DNA of 6,597 nt from Paracoccaceae bacterium. Lineage in GTDB: Bacteria; Pseudomonadota; Alphaproteobacteria; Rhodobacterales; Rhodobacteraceae. The notes under the pieces are model-generated. The model was not told where the DNA came from and ran no database searches. It worked only from the letters and a program-made list of their open reading frames with translations. Position 1 is the first letter of the stretch. Each line of letters opens with the position of its first letter. Position numbers and translations under genes: made by a program. Positions 1-5,682 of this stretch are shown here, one piece after another. The stretch is taken from contig RFUP01000127.1 in assembly GCA_009922885.1 (NCBI GenBank), positions 1 to 6,597 on the forward strand, written 5' to 3'.

Positions 1-1583
1 GCACGATCTACCAAGGCCGCACCGAAGGCATGAACCAGTGGAAATCGGCCCACGCCGCCCGCACTGATGCCCGCACGCTGGAAGAAGCCATGGTTGGCGC
101 TGACGTATTCCTCGGCGTGTCCGCAAAAGGTGCGGTCACTCAGGATATGGTGCAAAGCATGGCCGATAATCCGGTCATCTTCGCCATGGCGAACCCCGAT
201 CCGGAAATCACCCCCGAAGAGGCCCATGAAGTTCGCCCGGATGCGATCATTGCCACGGGCCGTTCCGATTATCCGAACCAGGTGAATAACGTTCTCGGCT
301 TTCCCTACCTCTTCCGTGGTGCGCTCGATGTGCATGCCCGCGCGATCAACGATGAGATGAAGATCGCCTGTGCCCAAGCGCTCGCTGAACTCGCGCGCGA
401 AGATGTGCCGGATGAAGTGGCGATGGCCTATGGCCGTAAGCTCACCTTCGGCCGGGATTACATCATCCCGACCCCCTTCGATCCCCGCCTCATCCACCGC
501 ATTCCGCCCGCTGTTGCGCGCGCTTGCATGGAAACTGGCGCGGCCCGTCGCCCGATCATCGATATGGAAGCCTACGAGCTGGCGCTTCGCCACCGCATGG
601 ACCCGACCGCCTCGATCCTGCGCGGCATCCACGCCCGCGCCCGTGCCGCTCAAGCCCGCATGATCTTCGCGGAAGGCGACGATCCCCGCGTGTTGCGCGC
701 AGCCGTTCAATACCAGCGCTCCGGTCTGGGTAAGGCAATCGTCGTCGGTCGTGACGCCGATGTGAGAGAGAAACTTGAAGCCGAAGGCCTTGGGGATGCA
801 GTGCGCGAGTTGGAAGTCGTGAACGCGGCCACCACCCGCCACCTCAACACCTACAAGGACTTCCTCTACAACCGCCTCCAGCGCAAAGGCTTCGACCGTC
901 ACGATGTGCACCGCCTCGCCGCGCGGGATCGTCACGTGTTCTCGGCGCTCATGCTCGCGCATGGGCATGGCGATGGCCTCGTCACAGGCGCGACCCGAAA
1001 GTCCGCCTATGTGTTGGGCCTCATCAACCATGTGTTCGACGCCGATTCCGCCCACGGCGCCGCAGGCATCACCGCCCTTCTGCACAAGGGTAAAATCGTC
1101 CTGATCGGCGATACTCTGGTGCAGGAATGGCCGGATGAAGAAGATCTCGCCACCATCGCCGAACGCGCCGCCGATGTGGCGCGCCACTTTGGCCTGGAAC
1201 CGCGCGCCGCCTTCGTGTCCTTCTCGACCTTCGGTTACCCCGTTTCAGAGCGCGCAGCGAAAATGGCCCTCGCCCCGAAAGTTCTCGAACGCCGTGGCGT
1301 AGACTTCGAGTTCGAAGGCGAAATGACCGTCGACGTGGCCCTCAACCCGCGCGCTCAAGCCGCCTATCCGTTCCAGCGCCTCTCCGGCCCCGCGAATATC
1401 CTGATCGTTCCCGCACGCCACTCTGCTTCGATTTCCGTGAAGCTGATGCAGGAAATGGGCGGCGCAACAGTGATCGGTCCGATCCTCGCGGGCGTCGATA
1501 AGTCGATCCAGATCTGCTCCACCTCCGCCACGGTGAACGACATCCTGAACATGGCCGTCCTCGCCGCGAACAAGATCGGGTGA
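1..1583 (+). CDS. maeB: NADP-type malic enzyme with phosphotransacetylase-like domain, C-terminal part (5' end outside window)
   Basis: Malic enzymes oxidatively decarboxylate malate to pyruvate with reduction of NAD(P), in the cytoplasm. The gene is cut by the left edge. The first full codon is at 3, and the reading frame is open upstream of the ATG at 30, reading TIYQGRTEGMNQWKS, which is internal to malic enzymes; so 30 is not the start. About 526 residues are visible of a family that is usually about 750. The end of the NAD(P)-binding malic domain runs to about position 600 (motifs VFLGVSAKG, MANPDPEI, ATGRSDYPNQVNNVLGFPY). A phosphotransacetylase-like domain follows from about 650 to the end (FAEGDDPRVLRAA, DGLVTGATRKSAYVLG, GEMTVDVALNP). 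In characterised chimeric malic enzymes this second domain is thought to be regulatory (acetyl-CoA sensing) rather than an active acyltransferase. Whether NAD or NADP is used cannot be read, because most of the cofactor fold is missing. It is translationally coupled to the next gene. Confidence 0.95.
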   Translation, partial: TIYQGRTEGMNQWKSAHAARTDARTLEEAMVGADVFLGVSAKGAVTQDMVQSMADNPVIFAMANPDPEITPEEAHEVRPDAIIATGRSDYPNQVNNVLGFPYLFRGALDVHARAINDEMKIACAQALAELAREDVPDEVAMAYGRKLTFGRDYIIPTPFDPRLIHRIPPAVARACMETGAARRPIIDMEAYELALRHRMDPTASILRGIHARARAAQARMIFAEGDDPRVLRAAVQYQRSGLGKAIVVGRDADVREKLEAEGLGDAVRELEVVNAATTRHLNTYKDFLYNRLQRKGFDRHDVHRLAARDRHVFSALMLAHGHGDGLVTGATRKSAYVLGLINHVFDADSAHGAAGITALLHKGKIVLIGDTLVQEWPDEEDLATIAERAADVARHFGLEPRAAFVSFSTFGYPVSERAAKMALAPKVLERRGVDFEFEGEMTVDVALNPRAQAAYPFQRLSGPANILIVPARHSASISVKLMQEMGGATVIGPILAGVDKSIQICSTSATVNDILNMAVLAANKIG

Positions 1584-2455
1584 TGCCTATGCCGAAGATC
1601 TGGTCCTTCGGCTCCATCAACGCGGATCACGCTTACCGCGTTCCGCACATCCCCGCGCCGGGCGAAACCATCGCGGCGCGGGAATATTCTCTCGGTCTGG
1701 GCGGCAAGGGTGCGAACCAATCCGTCGCTGCCGCCAAGGCGGGCGCAACTGTCGCCCACGTCGGTCTCATCGGTCCGGAAGGTCTCTGGGCGAAAGAGCG
1801 CCTTGCGGCGCTGGGCGTCGATACGCAGCACATCATGCAGTCCGCTACCCCCACAGGTCACGCGATCATCACCGTCGACGAAACAGGTGAGAATGCGATC
1901 ACCATCTTTCCCGGCGCAAACCGGGCCTTTGCAGACGCACAGCTTCAAGCCCTCGCCACCGAAGCCCGGCCCGGCGATCTGCTGATCCTCCAGAACGAAA
2001 CCAACCTTCAGGCCGAAGCGGCTCGAATTGCGGTGAAACAGGGTCTAACCGTGCTTTATTCCGCCGCCCCATTCAGCGCTCAAGCGACAAGCGAAGTGCT
2101 CCCGCACATATCGCTTCTTTTGCTCAATGAAATCGAAGCGGCTCAATTGAATGCCGCCGTTGGCACGCTTCCCTCGGGCATCACCGTGGTCGTTACCAAA
2201 GGCTCCAGTGGCGCCGACTGGACTTCTCCAGATCAAACCCTGCATTGCCCCGTGTTTCCCGTGAAACCCGTCGATACCACAGGCGCAGGAGACACATTCG
2301 CAGGCTATCTCGCGGCCGCCATCGCCGAGGGCCAATCCCCGGAGGCCGCCATGCGCCTTGCTTCCGCCGCCGCCGCCCTCAAAGTCACACGGAAAGGCAC
2401 GGCGGATGCCATCCCTTCCCGTGCCGAAGTGGACGCCTTCCTCGCCAGCGTCTAA
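1583..2455 (+). CDS. rbsK: PfkB-family sugar kinase, probably ribokinase
   Basis: Ribokinase-like enzyme that phosphorylates a sugar with ATP in the cytoplasm; D-ribose to ribose-5-phosphate is the most likely reaction. Visible marks in the 290-residue product are FGSINADH (residues 9-16), the PfkB glycine-rich substrate motif GGKGANQ (40-46), NEIEA (182-186, the N-x-x-E magnesium/phosphate motif), and the second PfkB signature DTTGAGDTFAGY (231-242) with catalytic base Asp237. Length is slightly short of the usual ~305. The start is uncertain. GTG 1580, ATG 1583 (overlapping the malic enzyme TGA by one base) and ATG 1589 are all in frame; GGTGAT at 1579-1584 could serve ATG 1589 as a Shine-Dalgarno, giving 288 residues. 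Substrate specificity for ribose over another ketose or nucleoside is not proven, and no ribose transporter is visible. The 3' end overlaps msrA, which runs the other way, by 4 nt. Confidence 0.88.
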   Translation: MPMPKIWSFGSINADHAYRVPHIPAPGETIAAREYSLGLGGKGANQSVAAAKAGATVAHVGLIGPEGLWAKERLAALGVDTQHIMQSATPTGHAIITVDETGENAITIFPGANRAFADAQLQALATEARPGDLLILQNETNLQAEAARIAVKQGLTVLYSAAPFSAQATSEVLPHISLLLLNEIEAAQLNAAVGTLPSGITVVVTKGSSGADWTSPDQTLHCPVFPVKPVDTTGAGDTFAGYLAAAIAEGQSPEAAMRLASAAAALKVTRKGTADAIPSRAEVDAFLASV

Positions 2456-3099
2456 TGCGCGAAAGCCGCAGCCTTGCCCCATAGCTGCTTCACCCGTTGA
2501 TCCCGCCCACAGGCGTCACGGTACTTCTTATATGCCGTCGATTGCTTCACAGGCCCGAACCGCGTCAGCACAACTTTGCTGCCTTTGTAATAGTCCTGAT
2601 GATAATCCTCGGCTTCCCAGAACGCCGATGCGTTCAGGATCGGTGTCACGATCTTCCGCCCAAGCACCGCCTCCGCTTCGGCTTTCACGCGCTCTGCGAC
2701 ATCCTTTTCAGCTGTATTAGAGACAAAAATCGCTGTTCGATAGCTGTCCCCCCGATCACAAAACTGCCCACCGGCATCGGTCACATCAACCGATCGAACA
2801 AACTTCTGTAGCAAGGTTTCCAGCGAAACCCGCGCTGGATCGTAGTGGATCTGTACCGCTTCGTAATGCCCCGATCCGCCCGCCGAAACCTGCTTGTAGG
2901 TCGGGTTCTTGCTCTTCCCGCCCGTATAGCCGGACACAACGTCCTTTACCCCCGGCACGCTCTCGAAATCCGATTCGACGCACCAGAAACACCCGCCCGC
3001 CACGGTCAGCACGGCCTCGCCCGCGTGCCCCTCATGCGCCTTTGCGAACACTCCAAGCGCGATCAATAGCGCCAACATCACAGGTTTTGCTTTTCGCAT
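2452..3099 (-). CDS. msrA: Peptide-methionine (S)-S-oxide reductase MsrA, exported
   Basis: Reduces the S epimer of methionine sulfoxide in proteins. The chosen start (ATG, complement of 3097-3099) gives 215 residues and has GGAGAG (complement 3104-3109) 4 nt upstream; an in-frame ATG at 3111 lies upstream of that site and is less likely. The N-terminus MRKAKPVMLALLIALG followed by VFAKA/HEG looks like a Sec signal peptide with cleavage near residue 21, so the enzyme should work in the periplasm. The MsrA core starts at about 30: active-site GGCFWCVE (35-42; nucleophile Cys37, Phe38, Trp39), GHYEAVQIHYDP (78-88, Glu80), FCDRGDSYRTAIF (113-125, Asp115 and Tyr120) and EDYHQDYY (164-171). Cys197 near the C-terminus is the likely resolving cysteine. 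Cys40 follows directly after the CFW triad where many MsrAs have Gly, so there are four cysteines in all. No MsrB partner or dedicated electron donor is in the window. The stop codon is TAG. Confidence 0.94.
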   Translation of the reverse strand: MRKAKPVMLALLIALGVFAKAHEGHAGEAVLTVAGGCFWCVESDFESVPGVKDVVSGYTGGKSKNPTYKQVSAGGSGHYEAVQIHYDPARVSLETLLQKFVRSVDVTDAGGQFCDRGDSYRTAIFVSNTAEKDVAERVKAEAEAVLGRKIVTPILNASAFWEAEDYHQDYYKGSKVVLTRFGPVKQSTAYKKYRDACGRDQRVKQLWGKAAAFAH

Positions 3100-3157
3100 C
3101 ACACTCTCCATTCACTCGCCAAACCATGCGCCCAGCCATTGCCACCTTCCTAGCCCC

Positions 3158-3196
3158 TGAAACCTCGTTTCACAGACAGGTGACACTCCGTGAAAC
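3158..3196. repeat. TGAAAC half-site cluster / inverted repeats
   Basis: TGAAAC-CTC-GTTTCA (3158-3172) is an exact inverted repeat with 6-base arms and a 3-base centre. The right arm, extended to GTTTCAC (3167-3173), also pairs exactly with GTGAAAC (3190-3196) across 16 bases. The two forward copies start 33 nt apart, close to three helical turns. The layout could be an operator flanking the candidate -35 box at 3180-3185. No regulator gene is in the window, and the cognate protein is unknown. Confidence 0.4.
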
Positions 3197-3220
3197 CCGC
3201 GCTAGCCTCCGCCCAAATCT

Positions 3221-3225
3221 GGAGA
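3221..3225 (+). promoter_or_regulatory. Shine-Dalgarno site fixing the aminotransferase start
   Basis: GGAGA with a 5-nt spacer to ATG 3231. It decides the start: the frame is open upstream to 3042, but that would run across the divergent promoter region and into msrA, and family similarity begins only after 3231. Confidence 0.75.
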
Positions 3226-3230
3226 TCCCC

Positions 3231-4130
3231 ATGGCCGACCACGTCACGACCCACCAAGCCGAAGAAGACGCCCGCAACGAAGCCATCCTCATCTGGGTGA
3301 ACGGCGCGTTGAAACCCAAAGCCGAAGCGCTTGTCAGCGTTTACGATTCCGGCTTCATGCTGGGGGATGGCGTATGGGAAGGCATCCGCCTCTACAATGG
3401 CAAATGGTCCTTCATCGACGAGCATATGGACCGCCTTTTCGAGGCCGCCAAAGCCATCGACCTCGACATCGGTATGACGAAAGAACAGGTCGTTTCAGCC
3501 GTGATAGAGACGCAATCCGCCAACGGCATGCAAACCGATGCTCATTGTCGCCTCATGGTCACGCGCGGTGTCAAAACCCGTCCTTTCCAGCATCCCTCGC
3601 TCTCGCGCCAAGGCCCGACAGTCGTGATCATCATGGAGCATTCCAAGCCCAAGATCCCGCGCTCCATCCGCCTCGCCACCGTGCCCCACATGCGCGGCCT
3701 CCCCATGACGCAAGACCCCAAGCTCAACAGCCACTCCAAGCTCAACTGCATCCTCGCCTGCATCGCCGCCGAAAAGGCCGGGGCCGATGAAGCGCTCATG
3801 CTCGATGTGCATGGCTTCGTGAACACCACCAACGCTTGCAACTTTTTCATCGTTCGCAAAGGCGCGGTTTGGACCTCCACAGGCGATTACTGCATGAACG
3901 GCATCACCCGCCAAAAGGTGATCGACATCTGCAAAGCCAACGGCATCCCCGTTTTCGAACGGAATTACTCCCTCGTGGATACCTACGGCGCGGATGAGGC
4001 CTTCCTCACAGGCACGTTCGGCGCGCAAACCCCCGTCAGCACTATCGACGGCCGCCAGATTGGCACAGGCCAGATGGGCCCCGTCACCGAGCGCATCCGC
4101 ACTCTCTACAAACAACTCGTCGGCGCGTGA
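3231..4130 (+). CDS. Fold-type IV PLP aminotransferase (branched-chain / D-amino acid aminotransferase family)
   Basis: A 299-residue class IV aminotransferase that should move an amino group between an amino acid and a 2-oxo acid in the cytoplasm. The N-terminal domain starts at about residue 20 (IWVNGALKP; YDSGFMLGDGVWEGIRLY 38-55, with Arg53 at the position of the PLP-phosphate Arg in GIRCY of E. coli IlvE). HCRLMVTRG (105-113) is the segment before the linker. The PLP lysine should be Lys164 in DPKLNSHSKLN, because this segment aligns without gaps to the Lys of plant BCAT-like proteins as I recall them; Lys170, in a second KLN, is a decoy or alternative. NGITR (223-227) and LTGTFGAQTPV (259-269) are the phosphate-binding loops. 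The oddity is GFVNTTNACNFF (195-206): an ungapped match to IlvE LDVNGYISEGAGENLF puts Thr199 where the Glu contacting the PLP ring nitrogen normally sits. It is therefore unsafe to call it IlvE; the substrate is unknown. It is followed at 11 nt by a sulfotransferase-like gene. Confidence 0.85.
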   Translation: MADHVTTHQAEEDARNEAILIWVNGALKPKAEALVSVYDSGFMLGDGVWEGIRLYNGKWSFIDEHMDRLFEAAKAIDLDIGMTKEQVVSAVIETQSANGMQTDAHCRLMVTRGVKTRPFQHPSLSRQGPTVVIIMEHSKPKIPRSIRLATVPHMRGLPMTQDPKLNSHSKLNCILACIAAEKAGADEALMLDVHGFVNTTNACNFFIVRKGAVWTSTGDYCMNGITRQKVIDICKANGIPVFERNYSLVDTYGADEAFLTGTFGAQTPVSTIDGRQIGTGQMGPVTERIRTLYKQLVGA

Positions 4131-4133
4131 GGG
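4129..4133 (+). promoter_or_regulatory. Shine-Dalgarno of the sulfotransferase-like gene, inside the preceding stop region
   Basis: GAGGG begins within the TGA stop of the aminotransferase (4128-4130) and lies 8 nt before ATG 4142. Terminating and initiating ribosomes share this site, which supports coupled expression of the two genes. Confidence 0.55.
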
Positions 4134-4141
4134 CTAACTGA

Positions 4142-4849
4142 ATGCGTATCGCTATGTGGTCCGGCCCGCGGAATCTCTCCACGGCAATGATGTATTCCTT
4201 CGGTGCCCGCGCGGATTTCGCCGTTTGGGATGAACCTTTCTACGCGCCCTATCTGGCTGAAACAGGCATCATCCACCCGATGAATGCCGAGATTCTGGCC
4301 GCTCATGAGAACGACCCCCATAAGGTCGCCGCCGCCTGCCTTGGCCCCATCCCCAACGGCAAGCCGCATTTCTACATGAAGCACATGCCGCACCACATGA
4401 TCGAAGGCTTCCCCCTCGATTGGGCCAAGTCCTGCGTCAATATCCACCTCCTCCGCCACCCCGCCCGCGTGATTGCCTCCTACGGTATCAAGCGCGCCGA
4501 GATGAGCCTTGAGGATATCGGTTTTCCGCAGCAATCGAGCCTGTTTTCCCAAATCGGCGGCCTCGTGGTGGATAGCGCCGATATCCGCGAAAACCCCGAG
4601 CAGATGCTCCGTAAACTTTGCGCCGCCATCGATCTGCCCTTCGATCCCGCCATGCTCTCCTGGCCTGCAGGCGGCCGCTCCGAGGATGGAGCATGGGCAC
4701 CCCATTGGTACGGCGCGATCCACAGCTCCACAGGCTTCGCTGGTCCCGAAGGCCCCCTGCCCGACCTCACCGGAGACGCCGCCGCCCTCTGCGCCGAGGC
4801 GCTTCCGCATTACGAAGCCCTTGCCGCGCACAAGATCCGCCTCGATTAA
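4142..4849 (+). CDS. Sulfotransferase-family-like protein paired with the aminotransferase
   Basis: A 235-residue protein with the marks of a P-loop PAPS-dependent sulfotransferase fold. MWSGPRNLSTAMMYSF (5-20) sits where the 5'-phosphosulfate-binding loop belongs. NIHLLRHPARVIASY (100-114) looks like the 3'-phosphate-binding segment, with Arg105 and Ser113 in the expected spacing. DEPFYAPYL (30-38) and EDGAWAPHWYGAIHSSTGF (181-199) are strong motifs of this particular subfamily. No signal peptide or membrane segment is seen, so it should be cytoplasmic. From memory, the N-terminal half of plant BCAT-like proteins carries near-identical motifs (WSAPRSLSTTLMYSF, WAPWWY), fused to an aminotransferase like the one just upstream. 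That makes a joint function likely. Whether it really transfers sulfate is unproven, and the acceptor is unknown. In automatic annotation this family may carry only a generic name. Confidence 0.7.
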   Translation: MRIAMWSGPRNLSTAMMYSFGARADFAVWDEPFYAPYLAETGIIHPMNAEILAAHENDPHKVAAACLGPIPNGKPHFYMKHMPHHMIEGFPLDWAKSCVNIHLLRHPARVIASYGIKRAEMSLEDIGFPQQSSLFSQIGGLVVDSADIRENPEQMLRKLCAAIDLPFDPAMLSWPAGGRSEDGAWAPHWYGAIHSSTGFAGPEGPLPDLTGDAAALCAEALPHYEALAAHKIRLD

Positions 4850-4884
4850 CCAGTCAGCAACACTTCCATCGCACTCTCGCGCTT

Positions 4885-5682
4885 ATGAAACCCGTAAGCG
4901 CCTTTTCAGAATCACCGCTGCCCCTCTTCGCCTCCGAAACGCCGCTCGCGCTTTCGGGGGATGAGGCCAATCCGTTCTCGGCCAAGCACGATCTGCCCAA
5001 CAATCGCTTGCCGTCCTATATCTCCGATCACCGTCAACGCCTCCGCGAGCGGTTCCTGTCCGGTGGCCCCGATGCCTTGCCGGATTACGAGATGCTGGAA
5101 CTCATCCTCTTCCGCGCCATTCCTCGGCAGGATGTGAAGCCGTTGGCGCGTCGCCTCCTCGACAAGTTCGGTGATTTCAACGGCGTCATTACCGCTCCAA
5201 CTGCCCGCCTGCGGCAGGAACATGGCGTCGGCGATGCAGTGATCTGCGAACTCAAGATCATCGAAGCCGCCGCAGGCAGGCTCGCCCGCGCCCGCGTGCT
5301 CCACCGCCCTGTGATTTCCTCGTGGAACGCCCTGCTCGACTATTGCCAAACCACCATGGCCCACCGCGAAACCGAGCAATTCCGCGTTTTCTTTCTTGAT
5401 CGCAAGAACACCCTCATCGCTGACGAAGCGCAGGCCCAAGGCACCGTCGATCACGTGCCGGTCTACCCGCGCGAAGTGATGAAGCGCGCCCTCGAACTGA
5501 ACGCCAGCGCGCTTATTCTCGTGCACAATCACCCCTCGGGCGATCCAACCCCCAGCCAATCTGACATCGACATGACGCATCAGATCCAAGCCGCAGGTTC
5601 CGCGCTGGGCATCACGCTCCACGATCATCTGGTGATCGGCAAGTCCCGCGAATTGAGCTTCCGTTCCGAAGGTCTGATCTAG
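4885..5682 (+). CDS. radC: RadC family protein (UPF0758), JAB/MPN domain
   Basis: RadC proteins were named for a supposed role in DNA repair that has not held up well; the biochemical function is unsettled. The 265-residue product has a poorly conserved tail (1-42), a helix-hairpin-helix-bearing region (SDHRQRLRERFL 47-58, DYEMLELILF 68-77, LRQEHGVGDAVICELK 109-124) and the RadC JAB domain with the metal-site motif HNHPSGDPTPSQSD (214-227: His214, His216, Asp227), plus LHDHLVIG (245-252). The family signature is complete, so the metal site should be intact. E. coli RadC is ~222 residues; the extra length is at the N-terminus. The start is the first ATG after the sulfotransferase-like stop (35-nt gap), but no Shine-Dalgarno precedes it. 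The frame stays open upstream inside the preceding gene; extending it would overlap that gene and is unlikely. A weak promoter pair TTGCCG (4821-4826) / GATTAA (4844-4849) is possible. Its stop abuts the next gene's stop. Confidence 0.93.
   Translation: MKPVSAFSESPLPLFASETPLALSGDEANPFSAKHDLPNNRLPSYISDHRQRLRERFLSGGPDALPDYEMLELILFRAIPRQDVKPLARRLLDKFGDFNGVITAPTARLRQEHGVGDAVICELKIIEAAAGRLARARVLHRPVISSWNALLDYCQTTMAHRETEQFRVFFLDRKNTLIADEAQAQGTVDHVPVYPREVMKRALELNASALILVHNHPSGDPTPSQSDIDMTHQIQAAGSALGITLHDHLVIGKSRELSFRSEGLI

Larger units (their letters stand above)
3100..3230. promoter_or_regulatory. Divergent intergenic region (msrA / aminotransferase)
   Basis: The only non-coding stretch longer than 40 nt, between two divergent start codons, so promoters for both sides are expected here. 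The hexamer TGAAAC occurs three times: forward at 3158-3163, reversed (GTTTCA) at 3167-3172 and forward again at 3191-3196. A weak sigma-70-like pair for the rightward operon is GTGACA (3180-3185) and TAGCCT (3203-3208), with a 17-nt spacer. I could not pick a convincing promoter for msrA. That the region is regulatory follows from its position; the individual boxes are guesses. Confidence 0.55.

Noticed and set aside
2258..2275. GTTTC...GAAAC inverted repeat inside the kinase gene, similar to the TGAAAC half-sites
   Set aside because: It encodes the Phe-Pro-Val-Lys-Pro stretch and sits mid-gene; the arms are only five bases, so coincidence is the simpler explanation.
3042..3230. Upstream extension of the aminotransferase frame from an ATG at 3042
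   Set aside because: It would run through the divergent promoter and into msrA. The extension shows no family similarity, while ATG 3231 has a good Shine-Dalgarno.
3495..4115. 206-codon open frame on the - strand opposite the aminotransferase
   Set aside because: Typical antisense shadow of a GC-rich gene; no recognisable motif, and the + strand protein is clearly a real family member.
4662..4680. GC-rich palindromic stretch CCTGCAGGCGGCCGC
   Set aside because: It encodes in-frame Pro-Ala-Gly-Gly-Arg of the sulfotransferase-like protein; no T-run or regulatory context.
4106..4831. 241-codon open frame on the - strand opposite the sulfotransferase-like gene
   Set aside because: Shadow frame: Gly/Ala-rich, no motif, and it fully overlaps a gene with recognisable signature motifs.
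4618..4884. Upstream extension of the RadC frame from an ATG at 4618
   Set aside because: It lies wholly within the sulfotransferase-like gene in another frame and has an arginine-rich shadow composition.
4912..5628. 238-codon open frame on the - strand opposite radC
   Set aside because: Shadow frame of radC, whose complete family signature is on the + strand.
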